The notes: generated from the sequence alone by a model not told the origin. 64,000 nucleotides of DNA from Rhodanobacteraceae bacterium (GCA_030167125.1 CP126531.1:3202578-3266577), one strand, 5' to 3'; numbered from the stretch's first letter, positions 54,132-63,602 are shown. Translations and numbers: made by a program.

Positions 54132-54252
54132 ACCTCGCTTCGCGATGCGAGCGGGACGGTTCGTCGAGCATGAAATGATTTCCGTGCGCCGCTTCGCATC
54201 CTTGTCTCAGCGATCGCTCGAGCGTAGATTCGCGCCGGCAGGCGAATAATCG

Positions 54253-54666
54253 ATGGAGCCGCATCCGATGGCCGGTCGGGAACCCACATTGCCTCGTCCC
54301 ACCGAGGCCGAACTCGAAATCCTGCAGGTGTTGTGGGAACACGGCGCCTGCACGGTGCGCGACGTGCACGAGGTGTTGCACAAGCGCGACGGCACGGGTT
54401 ACACCACGGCGCTGAAGCAGCTGCAGATCATGCACGACAAGGGACTGGTCGAACGCGACGAGTCGCAGCGTGCGCATGTCTATCGCGCGCTGGTCAGCAA
54501 GGAGCGGACGCAGAAGAAGTTCCTTTCCGACATCCTGCAGCGCGTATTCGACGGCTCGCCGTCGCGCCTCGTGTTGCAGGCACTGGGTGACCACAAGGCC
54601 AGCCGCGAGGAATTGCAGGAAATCCGCGCGCTGTTGAACCGGCTCGACAAGGACGCCGGAAAATGA
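54253..54666 (+). CDS. BlaI/MecI-family repressor
   Basis: 137 residues. The winged helix 'PTEAELEILQVLWEHGACTVRDVHEVL' through 'TTALKQLQIMHDKGLVERDES' is BlaI/MecI-like; a C-terminal dimerisation helix follows. These repressors are cleaved or released after a BlaR1-type sensor fires. Its last codons overlap the start of the BlaR1-like gene (ATGA at 54663), so the two are a regulatory pair. No beta-lactamase gene is nearby, as is common for Lysobacterales copies. Confidence 0.92.
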   Translation: MEPHPMAGREPTLPRPTEAELEILQVLWEHGACTVRDVHEVLHKRDGTGYTTALKQLQIMHDKGLVERDESQRAHVYRALVSKERTQKKFLSDILQRVFDGSPSRLVLQALGDHKASREELQEIRALLNRLDKDAGK

Positions 54667-56292
54667 ACATGCTCGCAGCCCTCTCGGCCGGCGTGTCGGC
54701 ACTGGGCTGGTGTCTGCTGCACTTCGTCTGGCAGGCTGCGATCATCGGCGCGGTATATGCCTTGGCACGCCGCGCTGCCGCGCGGCAATCCGCGCTACGT
54801 CGCGGCAATGCTCGCGCTGATCGCGATGGCGGCATGTCCCGTTGCGACCGGCGTGCACGAGTTTTCGCTCACCACCGAAGCCGTCGAACTTGCAGCGATG
54901 CAGGTGGCGCCGGCTCCCGGCGCTGCCGCATCCGCCGCAGCGACTGCGATTCCGGCCTGGCAGCCGTTGCTCGGCAGGGCACTGCCGTGGCTGGTGCTGG
55001 CGTGGGCGCTGGGTGCAGCGGTGCTCGGTGCGCGCGTGTATCGGCAATGGCACGGCTTGCGCAGCATGCTGGCGGCGGCCGAGCAACTGCCCGCGTGGCA
55101 AGCGCGCGCGCGGCAGTTGGCGCAGCGTCTCGGATTGCGGCGCGTGGTGCCGGTGCTGGCAAGCGTGCGGGTCGCTACGCCTGCATTGATCGGCTGGATC
55201 AAGCCCGCGGTGGTACTGCCGCTGGCGGTGCTGACGCAGATGCCTCCGGCGCAGATCGATCTGGTGCTGGCGCACGAGTTGGCGCACCTCAAGCGCTTCG
55301 ACCACATCGCCAACCTGTTCCAAGTCGTGCTGGAGACGCTGTTCTTCTACCACCCGGCGGTGCACTGGATTTCGCGCGAAGCGCGCAACGAGCGCGAGTT
55401 GTGCTGCGACACGCTCGCGCTGTGGGTGACTGGTGGCGAGCGCCGGGATTTCGTGGCCGCGCTGGCCAAGCTCGAGGAATTCCGCGCCGGGCACACCAAC
55501 TTGGCGTTGGCTGCGAGCGGCGGTGTGCTGGCGGAGCGCGCATGGTTCATCGCCGGCGCCGCTCCGTGGCGTCCGCAGCGGCATTTGCGCAGCCATGCCA
55601 TCGTGATGGCGGTGGTCCTCGCAATGGCAGGAGCGGGCTGGACATGGTGGCGCGACACCGCTTGGCAGCAACGCACCGCGGTTATGGTGGCCGCGAACAA
55701 CGCATCAGCTTTGCACCTCGCAATGCAGGAATTGCGCGCGTCGGCATGGTCGCCTTGGATTCGCGTTTCCTCGAAACCGGTTTTGCCGTCTGTCGAATAT
55801 CCGACCCTGCGTGTGTCTGGCAATGACGCAACGCCGTCCGCCGCATCGGTACCGACCGTTCCCTTGGCCATCGAGCAGCCGAAACTCGATCTGACGAACA
55901 TCCCGTCGCATCTGCTGCCGGTTGCAACGGTCGCGGCTTCCCTGCTCGATAACGCGGCGCAGGTGCCCGCCGCGGCACCGCGCGCATTGCGCACGGTACC
56001 CCCGGTGTATCCATCCGAAGCGTTGTTGAATGGACTCCAGGGTCGGGTCGTGGTGGAGTTCACGCTGGATGCCGCGGGCGTGCCGCACGCCCTCGAAGTC
56101 GTCGACACCAGCTCCGGTCAATTCAACATGGCCGCACTGCGCGCCATGGAGGACTGGCGATTCGCGCCACCCGCGGCGCCTGGCAGGCGTTACCGTCAGG
56201 CTTTCACGTTCCGGTTGGGAGACGATGCCGGCGCGGCGACCGCCCAACCTTGCACGGTCACGACGGGCACGCACATCTGCCGCCACCTGTAA
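54663..56292 (+). pseudogene. BlaR1-like M56 peptidase with TonB C-terminal domain, frameshifted near the start
   Basis: The first ~37 codons from 54663 ('LGWCLLHFVWQAAIIGAVYALARR') encode the first membrane helix of an M56/BlaR1 protein. After ~54777 the homologous continuation ('LPRGNPRYVAAMLALIAMAACPVA') lies in the +1 frame and stays open to 56292. That frame has 'VLAHELAHLKRFDH' (zinc site HELAH), 'NERELCCDTLAL', further helices, and a TonB-C domain at the end ('PVYPSEALLNGLQGRVVVEF', 'ALRAMEDWRFAPP'). One base too many in GC-rich 54765-54785 explains it. Either a sequencing error or a real frameshift mutation; an internal start at 54757 would lose TM1. Confidence 0.8.
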
Positions 56293-56413
56293 GGCGCGAA
56301 TCCGATGCCGGCGTCGCGGCGAATGACTGGATGCGCCGCGGCCGCAGCGCGAAAATCCGTTTCTCGCTAAGCTTGCGCAATGGCGCACGAATGCGCGTTA
56401 GCCGGGATATGCC

Positions 56414-57100
56414 ATGCGCGTGCTGGTGATCGAGGACAACAACGACATCGCCACCAACATCGGTGATTACCTCGAGGATCGCGGTCACGTCGTCGATTTC
56501 GCCGGCGACGGCGTCACCGGGTTGCACCTCGCGGTCGTCAACGATTTCGACGTGATCGTGCTGGACCTGACCTTGCCGGGCATGGACGGCATCATGGTGT
56601 GCAAGAAGCTGCGCGGCGAGGCGCACAAGCACACGCCGGTGTTGATGCTGACGGCACGCGACGCGCTGGAACAGAAGCTGACAGGCTTCGAATCCGGCGC
56701 CGATGACTACATGACCAAGCCGTTCGCGCTGCAGGAACTGGCGGCGCGGCTGGAAGTACTGGCACGGCGCGGCAAGGGACCGAAGAGCCGCGTGCTGAAG
56801 ATCGCCGACCTTACGTACAACCTCGACACGCTGGTGGTGACGCGCGCGGGCGAATCGATCCAGTTGAACCCGATCGGCCTGAAACTGTTGCAGGCGCTGA
56901 TGGAAGCCAGTCCGTCGGTGGTCACGCGCCAGGACCTGGAACAGAAGGTGTGGGGCGAGGAACTGCCCGATTCCGATTCATTGCGCGTGCACATCCACGG
57001 CCTGCGCGCAGCCATCGACAAGCCCTTCGACAAGCCGTTGATCCATACCCGCCACGGCATCGGCTACCGCATGGTCGATCCGGATGCAGTCCCGGCGTAA
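56414..57100 (+). CDS. OmpR-family response regulator
   Basis: 228 residues. The receiver has 'VIEDNND', phospho-acceptor D51 in 'VIVLDLTLPGMDG', 'LMLTARD' and 'MTKPFALQEL'. The winged-helix output ends 'LIHTRHGIGYRM'. Transcribed with the kinase, whose start overlaps its last 17 bases. The specific regulon is unknown; the pair resembles ColRS- or PmrAB-like envelope-stress systems only in general form. Confidence 0.93.
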   Translation: MRVLVIEDNNDIATNIGDYLEDRGHVVDFAGDGVTGLHLAVVNDFDVIVLDLTLPGMDGIMVCKKLRGEAHKHTPVLMLTARDALEQKLTGFESGADDYMTKPFALQELAARLEVLARRGKGPKSRVLKIADLTYNLDTLVVTRAGESIQLNPIGLKLLQALMEASPSVVTRQDLEQKVWGEELPDSDSLRVHIHGLRAAIDKPFDKPLIHTRHGIGYRMVDPDAVPA

Positions 57101-58379
57101 GCTCCGCTTCCGGCTGATCGTCACTTTCACGCTGTTCGGCTTCGGGCTGAGCGCGCTGTTCGCGGCCGCGTCGCTGTACGTGCGCGCCAAGGTCGAGAAC
57201 CAGCTGATCAACCAGAGCCTCGAAGCCGATCTCCAGCAGGCGGTCGACAGCAAGCACCTGCATCCGGACGAACCGTTGCGGTTCCAGCTGATCGAAGCGT
57301 GGATGTGGAACGATCAGACGGTGTACCAGGCACCGCTGGCGTGGCAGGGATTGAAACCGGGCGTGTACGACATGCGCGGCGGCACCGGCGGGTTGCCGAA
57401 CCAGTACAAGCTGGTGGTGGCGCGCAAATACGGCATCGACGCCTTCCTCACATATGACACCAGTCGCGAGAGTCTCGGCAAGCGGCAACTGATCACCGGT
57501 TTGGTCGCTGCGGTCGTCCTGTTCACGCTGTTGTCGCTGGCCGTCGGGTATTGGCTGTCGCGGCGCGTGATGCGCCCGGTGACCGATCTCGCCCAACGCC
57601 TGCGCGCGTTCCGCAGCGGACGCAAACTGGAACCGCTGGCGCCGCATTTCGCGGAGGACGAGGTGGGCGAACTGGCCGCTGCGCTCGACGATTATGCGCA
57701 ACGCCAGAGCGCGCTGATCCAGCGCGACCGCGAATTCAACGCGGATGTCAGCCATGAATTGCGCACGCCGCTGGCGGTGATCGCCAGCACCACCGAGTTG
57801 TTGATGGCGACGCCCGACCTGCCGGAAAAGCTGCACACCCGCTTGCAGCGGATCGAGCGCGCCGTGCGCCAATCCACGGAATTGACGCAAGCCTTGCTGC
57901 TGCTGTCGCGCGCCGAGCGTTCCGGGCCGGTCGATGGCGAAACCACCGATGTCGCAAGGGTGGTGGAAGAGGTCGTCGACACGCATCGTCCGGATCTCGG
58001 CCGCAAACCCATCGTGTTACGCGCGGAAATCGAAGCGCCGGTTACCGTTGAGGCGCCGTCGTCGGTGGTGGCCGTCGCGCTGGGCAACCTGGTCGGCAAT
58101 GCCTGCAAATACACCCAGGAAGGCGAGATCGTGGTGCGCGTGCAACCCGGGCGCGTGCGCATCGAGGACACCGGGCAGGGCATCAAGGCCGAAGAGGCCG
58201 AGCACCTGTTCGAGCGCGGGGTGCGCGGCGAGGGCGAGATAGTGAAGGGCGCGGGGTTAGGTCTCGCGATCGTGCGCCGCTTGTGCGAGTTGTACGGCTG
58301 GCGGGTGTCGCTGGCCCCGCGTGCGGAACGCGGCACGGTCGCGACCCTGGATTTCTCCGGCGGCGAACCACCGGGCTGA
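57084..58379 (+). CDS. Sensor histidine kinase
   Basis: 431 residues. TM1 at ~10-32, a short periplasmic domain ~35-130, TM2 ~137-160 ('LVAAVVLFTLLSLAVGYWL'), HAMP ~160-212, then HisKA with H224 in 'DVSHELRTPLAV'. HATPase with 'NLVGNACKYT', 'DTGQGIK' and 'GAGLGLAIVRRLCE'. It pairs with the regulator just upstream, overlapping by 17 bases. Signal unknown. Confidence 0.92.
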   Translation: MQSRRKLRFRLIVTFTLFGFGLSALFAAASLYVRAKVENQLINQSLEADLQQAVDSKHLHPDEPLRFQLIEAWMWNDQTVYQAPLAWQGLKPGVYDMRGGTGGLPNQYKLVVARKYGIDAFLTYDTSRESLGKRQLITGLVAAVVLFTLLSLAVGYWLSRRVMRPVTDLAQRLRAFRSGRKLEPLAPHFAEDEVGELAAALDDYAQRQSALIQRDREFNADVSHELRTPLAVIASTTELLMATPDLPEKLHTRLQRIERAVRQSTELTQALLLLSRAERSGPVDGETTDVARVVEEVVDTHRPDLGRKPIVLRAEIEAPVTVEAPSSVVAVALGNLVGNACKYTQEGEIVVRVQPGRVRIEDTGQGIKAEEAEHLFERGVRGEGEIVKGAGLGLAIVRRLCELYGWRVSLAPRAERGTVATLDFSGGEPPG

Positions 58380-58463
58380 GCGAGGCGCGCCGATACTGCC
58401 GGTTGCGTGGCAGTTCCGGAAACGGCGCTGGCGTATACTCGATCCGGACTCCGGCGGCCTTGC

Positions 58464-58479
58464 TGGAACGGATTTTGCA
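58464..58479 (+). promoter_or_regulatory. Candidate sigma-54 promoter of pilT
   Basis: TGGAACGGATTTTGCA matches the -24/-12 consensus TGGCACG-N4-TTGCW with one mismatch and the strict GG-N10-GC spacing. It lies 70 bases before the pilT ATG. A sigma70-like TATACT occurs ~30 bases further upstream (near 58433). Confidence 0.55.
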
Positions 58480-58548
58480 GGTTTGGGGTACAGTGGGGCC
58501 GTCTGACGCCGATCCGGCCAGGCGGCTCGCGCATCTTGGAGGGGGTTC

Positions 58549-59586
58549 ATGGATATCGCCGAACTGTTGGCCTTTTCGGTCAAGAACAAGGCTTCGGACT
58601 TGCACCTGTCGGCGGGCCTGCCGCCGATGATCCGGGTCGACGGCGACATCCGCCGGATCAACCTGCCTGCGCTCGAGCACAAGCAGGTGCACACGCTGGT
58701 GTACGACATCATGTCGGACAAGCAGCGCCGTGATTACGAGGAATTCCTCGAAGTCGACTTCTCGTTCGAGATTCCGGGCCTCGCGCGTTTCCGCGTCAAC
58801 GCCTTCAACCAGAACCGCGGCGCCGGCGCGGTGTTCCGCACCATTCCCGCCGAAGTCTGGACGCTTGAGGATCTCGGCACGCCCAAGATCTTCAAGGATC
58901 TGATCGAGCAGCCGCAGGGCCTGATCCTGGTCACCGGGCCGACCGGTTCCGGCAAGTCGACCACGCTCGCGGCGATGGTCGACTACGTCAACAAGAACCA
59001 CTTCGGCCACATCCTCTCCATCGAGGATCCGATCGAATTCGTGCACACCGCGCAGAAGTGCGTGATCAACCAGCGCGAAGTGCATCGCGATACCCACGGT
59101 TTCAACGAGGCCCTGCGTTCGGCGCTGCGCGAAGACCCGGACTACATCCTGGTCGGCGAGATGCGCGACATCGAAACCATCCGCCTGGCGCTGACCGCCG
59201 CGGAAACCGGACACCTGGTGTTCGCCACGCTGCACACCAATTCGGCGGCCAAGACCATCGACCGCATCATCGACGTGTTCCCCGCCGGCGAAAAGCCGAT
59301 GGTGCGCTCGATGCTTTCGGAATCGCTCCGCGCGGTGATCACGCAGACGCTGCTGAAGAAGGTCGGCGGCGGCCGCGTGCCGGCCTGGGAAATCATGGTC
59401 GGCATTCCCGCGATCCGCAACCTGATCCGCGAGGACAAGGTCGCGCAGATGTATTCGGCGATCCAGACCGGCCAGCAATTCGGGATGCAGACGATGGACC
59501 AGTGCCTGCAAGACCTGGTGCGGCGCGGCCTGATCACGCGTCAGGACGCGATGTCGCGCGCCAAGGTGAAAGAGATTTTCAAATGA
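58549..59586 (+). CDS. pilT: Type IV pilus retraction ATPase PilT
   Basis: 345 residues. A hexameric ATPase that depolymerises the pilus for twitching. Walker A 'GPTGSGKS' at 130-137, Asp box and 'ILVGEMRDIETIRLALTAAETGH' (Walker B region), 'HTNSAAKTIDRIIDVFP' (His box) and the C-terminal retraction motif region 'AIRNLIREDKVAQM' (AIRNLIRE) are all present. GGAGGG precedes the ATG. pilU follows after 89 bases. Confidence 0.97.
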   Translation: MDIAELLAFSVKNKASDLHLSAGLPPMIRVDGDIRRINLPALEHKQVHTLVYDIMSDKQRRDYEEFLEVDFSFEIPGLARFRVNAFNQNRGAGAVFRTIPAEVWTLEDLGTPKIFKDLIEQPQGLILVTGPTGSGKSTTLAAMVDYVNKNHFGHILSIEDPIEFVHTAQKCVINQREVHRDTHGFNEALRSALREDPDYILVGEMRDIETIRLALTAAETGHLVFATLHTNSAAKTIDRIIDVFPAGEKPMVRSMLSESLRAVITQTLLKKVGGGRVPAWEIMVGIPAIRNLIREDKVAQMYSAIQTGQQFGMQTMDQCLQDLVRRGLITRQDAMSRAKVKEIFK

Positions 59587-59587
59587 C

Positions 59588-59675
59588 GACAGGATGTCGT
59601 CACCCCGTGCAGGCCATGGATGGCCGTTGACACGGGGTCCATTGATCGGGTCGCGTCGGATCCGGGAGAAATGCC
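59588..59675. repeat. Small palindromic patch between pilT and pilU
   Basis: GACGACAGGATGTCGTC is a hairpin directly after the pilT stop, and CCCCGTG-caggccatggatggcc-gttga-CACGGGG forms a second stem with an inner GGCCATGGATGGCC palindrome. It could stabilise the pilT mRNA end or reduce pilU expression. Confidence 0.6.
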
Positions 59676-60824
59676 ATGAGCGCAGTCGATTTCACATCCT
59701 TCCTCAAGCTGATGGTGCACAAGAAGGCGTCGGACCTTTTCATCACCGCCGGCGTCGCGCCGTCGATCAAGGTCCACGGCCGCATCGTGCCGATCACGCA
59801 GACACCGCTGAGCCCGCAGGAAGCGCGCGACATGGTGTTGAACGTGATGAATCCGCTGCAGCGCGAGGAATTCGAGAAAACCCACGAATGCCAGTTCGCG
59901 ATCGGCGTCGCGGGCGTCGGCCGCTTCCGCGTGTCGTGCTTCTACCAGCGCAATTGCGTGGGCATGGTGCTGCGCCGGATCGAATCCAAGATTCCGACCA
60001 TCGAGGAACTGAACCTGCTGCCGATCGTCAAGCAGCTCGCGATGACCAAGCGCGGCATCGTGATCTTCGTGGGCGCCACCGGCGCGGGCAAATCGACCTC
60101 GTTGGCCTCGATCGTCGGCTACCGCAACCAGAACTCGACCGGCCACATCATCACCATCGAAGACCCGATCGAATACGTGCACAAGCACGAGGGCTGCATC
60201 ATCACCCAGCGCGAACTCGGCATCGACACCGACAGCTGGGAGAACGCGCTGAAGAACACGCTGCGCCAGGCGCCCGACGTGATCCTGATCGGCGAGGTGC
60301 GCACCCGCGAGACCATGGAATACGCGATCCACTTCTCCGAGACGGGCCACCTGGTCCTGTGCACGCTGCACGCCAACAACGCCAACCAGGCGCTGGAGCG
60401 CGTCATCCACTTCTTCCCGGAAGACGTGCGCGACCAGTTGTACATGGACTTGTCGTTGAACCTCAAAGGTATCGTCGCGCAGCAGTTGATCCCGACCCCG
60501 GATGGCAAGGGCCGGCGCGTGGCGATGGAAGTGCTGCTGGGCACGCCGCTGGTGCAGGACTACATCCGCAAGGGCGAGATCCACAAGATCAAGGACGTGA
60601 TGAAGCAGTCCACCAACCTCGGCATGTGCACCTTCGACCAGAACCTGGTCGAGCTGTACCACGCCGGCCACATCAGCTACGAAGATGCGCTGCGTTACGC
60701 CGATTCCGCGAACGAAGTGCGGCTTGCGATCAAGCTCGCGCAGGGCGGCGACGCGCATTCGCTGTCGCAGGGCCTGGGCGACGTGGAACTGGTGGAGACG
60801 CGCGAGTCAGGTCACCGACTGTAG
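59676..60824 (+). CDS. pilU: PilT-like ATPase PilU
   Basis: 382 residues. PilT paralogue that assists retraction under load. Walker A 'GATGAGKS' at 133-140, 'LIGEVRTRETMEYAIHFSETGH', 'HANNANQALERVIHFFP', and a longer C-terminal tail ('GLGDVELVETRESG') typical of PilU. It lacks the AIRNLIRE retraction motif of PilT ('TPLVQDYIRKGE' stands there instead). Second gene of the pilTU unit. Confidence 0.96.
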   Translation: MSAVDFTSFLKLMVHKKASDLFITAGVAPSIKVHGRIVPITQTPLSPQEARDMVLNVMNPLQREEFEKTHECQFAIGVAGVGRFRVSCFYQRNCVGMVLRRIESKIPTIEELNLLPIVKQLAMTKRGIVIFVGATGAGKSTSLASIVGYRNQNSTGHIITIEDPIEYVHKHEGCIITQRELGIDTDSWENALKNTLRQAPDVILIGEVRTRETMEYAIHFSETGHLVLCTLHANNANQALERVIHFFPEDVRDQLYMDLSLNLKGIVAQQLIPTPDGKGRRVAMEVLLGTPLVQDYIRKGEIHKIKDVMKQSTNLGMCTFDQNLVELYHAGHISYEDALRYADSANEVRLAIKLAQGGDAHSLSQGLGDVELVETRESGHRL

Positions 60825-60834
60825 TGGGACAACC

Positions 60835-60957
60835 TCCCCTTCGCTTGCAAAGGGCGAAGCGAACGCGCGCAGCGTGAGAGGGGGATGGCTTTGCGTGATC
60901 ATGCGCATCCCCCCACGCGCTGCGCGCGTGACCCCCTTCGTTACCGAAGGGGGTGAA
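60835..60957. repeat. Palindrome cluster between pilU and the lipoprotein gene
   Basis: CTCCCCTTCGCTTGCAAAGGG at the left, ACGCGCTGCGCGCGT in the middle and CCCCCTTCGTTACCGAAGGGGG at the right. Same family as the 11.2 and 16.3 kb clusters. It lies between convergent genes and probably ends both transcripts. Confidence 0.7.
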
Positions 60958-60961
60958 CAAC

Positions 60962-62644
60962 TCAGCGATGCTGCACGACGCTGTCCACGTGCAGGCCCTT
61001 GCCGTCGAGCTTCACGTCCATGTCCGCTGACTGGATCATCTCGCCCATCAGGTTGAATGCGGCGACCTGCTGCTGGACCTGCGCCTGGCTCGTCGCCGGC
61101 ATCGCGGCGGCGAAGCGTGACATCCAGCTGCCCAGCAGCGGATACATTTTGCCGTCGAAATGCATCCGCAGCAGCGTGTCGCCATTCCCCGCGGACGCGT
61201 TCAGTGCATTGCCGAGCCGGGCATCCTCGCCGTCGCCAATGCCCACCGCAAGCGCGTCCTTGCTGGCGGCAATCCAGCCCTGGTTGCCGCCGCCGAGCAT
61301 CGCCTGAAGCTTGGGCGGCAGGTCGAACGCCACGGGTTTGCCGTCGGCCGGGATGCTCTTCAAGGCGAACTGCGGCATGATCTGCTGGATCGTTTGCGCA
61401 AGCCCGGCCGGATTGGAACTGGCGACCAGCACGCGGCCGGCGATCTGCGGGCCGATGTCCCACTTGTCCAGCACCACGCGGAAACCCAGCATCGATGCCG
61501 CTTCCGGCGGCATCTGCACCGGCGGGTTGGCGGCGGAGTTCGCGAACCGGTTGAGCGATTGCAAAGCCGGGCACTGATAGGTTTTGGCCGCGGCGGCTTC
61601 CGCGCGGCCCTTGATGAAGGCTTGCCACTTCTCCAGCGGCAGCGCGAGCACCATGTCGAACATCGACGCGTCGGATTTTTCGTCCATGCCCGGCACCGGC
61701 TGCTTCAGCGCGGTCAGCGCGCCCAGCAGCGCGGGCGACAACTGCACGTCGACGCCGCCGCGGATTTCCTTCGCGGTATAGCTGGTGAAACCGACGCTCG
61801 CGAGCGGAGCCTGGCTGGCCAGCGATGCGAACTCGCTGGCGCAGGCCGGATTGGACGCGGCGTCGCCGCCGAGGTCCTTGGCGAATTCACGCGTTACGTT
61901 GTCCTTGCCATCAAAGATATTCGCGAACAGCTTCGGCAGGTCGACGTAACCCGAACCGTATTCGCCGTAGCCGTGGTCGCTGTCGATGCGTGCCAGGCGA
62001 TCCACGGCGTTGCTGGACGGCTTGGTCAGGCCCAGCAACTGCTTCAGGAGATCTTCGCCGGCATTGGCGGGCGCCGCGGTGAGCACGAGCTGTTTGTCTT
62101 CGATCGCGACCAGCAAGTGCAGCTTGGCGTCGTTGCCGCCGATCACCCAGTAGCTTTGCGCGCCGAGCTTGGCCGTCGGCGTGGTCACGCCCGCGCGTTT
62201 TTCCACGCGCGACCAGAACGCCTTGAACGCATCCGGCGATTGCAGTTCGACGCGCATCACCGGCACGTCGCCGATGCCGTAGAACGCATACAGCGCCGAG
62301 CGCGAAAATCCGGTGGCTTGCGCCAGTTCCTTCGCGGAATGCACGCCGGCGAGTTCGTCCTTGAGCGCGTTCAGCACCGTCGCGACCTCGGGATCCTTCT
62401 GGCCGAAGGCGTCGGCGAAATGGCCGAGCTGCTGGATCCGCATCGACATCAACTTGTCGTTGGCCTGGCCCCAGGCGTCCGCGACGTCCTCGGGCAGGCC
62501 CTTGGTGTTGGCGAACAGGTACGGCGTGTCCGCGGGCGCATACGTGATGGGCGCGTTGGAGGCGACGTGGTTGCCGCAGCCGGCGAGCATGAGCGCGGAA
62601 ACGCAGGCAGCCGCGAGTGCGGCCCGGCGCAGGACTGGACGCAT
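60962..62644 (-). CDS. Lipoprotein of unknown function (560 residues)
   Basis: A lipoprotein signal has lipobox 'LAGC' at ~20-23; 'AAGGAG' precedes the ATG at 62644. The mature part is a large alpha/beta protein with a repeated layout: two halves each contain 'PYLFANTKGLPEDVADAW'/'FDMVLALPLEKW' elements and end with 'AKLHLLVAIEDKQLVLT' or 'GWIAASKDALAVGIGDG'. Two Cys (in 'NPACASEF' and 'YQCPALQ') could pair. No named family was recognised. It starts 34 bases after pyrB on the same strand, so it may be co-transcribed with ruvX-pyrB. Confidence 0.87.
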   Translation of the reverse strand: MRPVLRRAALAAACVSALMLAGCGNHVASNAPITYAPADTPYLFANTKGLPEDVADAWGQANDKLMSMRIQQLGHFADAFGQKDPEVATVLNALKDELAGVHSAKELAQATGFSRSALYAFYGIGDVPVMRVELQSPDAFKAFWSRVEKRAGVTTPTAKLGAQSYWVIGGNDAKLHLLVAIEDKQLVLTAAPANAGEDLLKQLLGLTKPSSNAVDRLARIDSDHGYGEYGSGYVDLPKLFANIFDGKDNVTREFAKDLGGDAASNPACASEFASLASQAPLASVGFTSYTAKEIRGGVDVQLSPALLGALTALKQPVPGMDEKSDASMFDMVLALPLEKWQAFIKGRAEAAAAKTYQCPALQSLNRFANSAANPPVQMPPEAASMLGFRVVLDKWDIGPQIAGRVLVASSNPAGLAQTIQQIMPQFALKSIPADGKPVAFDLPPKLQAMLGGGNQGWIAASKDALAVGIGDGEDARLGNALNASAGNGDTLLRMHFDGKMYPLLGSWMSRFAAAMPATSQAQVQQQVAAFNLMGEMIQSADMDVKLDGKGLHVDSVVQHR

Positions 62645-62678
62645 GGTTTTCTCCTTGGGTTCCCCGAGACAGATTCGA

Positions 62679-63602
62679 TTATGCAGGCGGCGCGAGCAGC
62701 TCCGCCAGCACGGCCATTCGGATGGCGACACCGTTCGCGACCTGGTCGAGGATGCGCGATTGCGCGCCGTCGGCGACCTCCGGCGCGATCTCGATGCCGC
62801 GATTGATCGGCCCCGGATGCAGCACCTGGCAATCAGGCTTGGCCAGCGCCAGCCGGCGCGCATCCAGTCCGTAATGCGCGTGGTAATCGGCGGCCTCGGG
62901 CAACTGCGCGTCGGCCATGCGTTCCTTCTGGATGCGCAGCATGACCACGACGTCGGCGCCTGCGAGCGCGCCGTCGAAATCTTCGGTCGTCCCGCAGCCG
63001 GGAAATTCCTGCAGCGTTTCGGGCAGCATCGCGCGCGGCGCGCACAGACGGATATCGCGCGCGCCCAGCGTGTGCAGCGCGCGCACGTCGGAACGCGCGA
63101 CCCGCGAATGGCGGATGTCGCCGCAGATGACCACGTGCAGCTTCTCGAAATCGCTGCGCCGCTGGCGGATCGTCAAGACGTCGAGCAGGCCCTGGGTCGG
63201 ATGCGCGTGCGTGCCGTCGCCCGCGTTGATCACCGCCACGCCGGTATGCGCGTGTTGCGCGAGATACGCGGGCATGCCGTTTTCGCTGTGCCGCACCACC
63301 AGCGCGTCGAGGCCCATCGCTTCCAGCGTATGCAGGGTGTCGAGCAGGCTTTCGCCCTTGCTGGTGGAGGAACGCGAAAGGTCGAAATTCAGCGTGTCCG
63401 CGCCGAGGCGCTTCGCGGCCAGCACGAACGAGGTGCGCGTGCGCGTGGACGGTTCGAAGAACAGCGTCAGCACCGTGCGGCCGGCGAGCAGGTCGCGCGG
63501 CGCTCCGCCGGCGCGAAAGCGTTCGGCGCGATCCAGCAGGCGGGTGAGTGCAGCGCGGTCCAGTTCTTCGAGGGTCAGCAGATGCTGCATGGATTTAGTC
63601 AT
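62679..63602 (-). CDS. pyrB: Aspartate carbamoyltransferase, catalytic chain
   Basis: 307 residues. It condenses aspartate with carbamoyl phosphate in pyrimidine synthesis. 'FFEPSTRTRTSFVLAAKRLGA' (carbamoyl-phosphate loop), 'SSTSKGESLLDTL', 'HAHPTQGLLDVLTI', 'GDIRHSRVARSD' and 'QVLHPGPINRGIEI' are diagnostic. No pyrI regulatory chain adjacent: the unregulated or pyrC'-type form is expected. Its start overlaps the end of ruvX, the order found in Xanthomonas and Pseudomonas. Confidence 0.97.
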   Translation of the reverse strand: MTKSMQHLLTLEELDRAALTRLLDRAERFRAGGAPRDLLAGRTVLTLFFEPSTRTRTSFVLAAKRLGADTLNFDLSRSSTSKGESLLDTLHTLEAMGLDALVVRHSENGMPAYLAQHAHTGVAVINAGDGTHAHPTQGLLDVLTIRQRRSDFEKLHVVICGDIRHSRVARSDVRALHTLGARDIRLCAPRAMLPETLQEFPGCGTTEDFDGALAGADVVVMLRIQKERMADAQLPEAADYHAHYGLDARRLALAKPDCQVLHPGPINRGIEIAPEVADGAQSRILDQVANGVAIRMAVLAELLAPPA

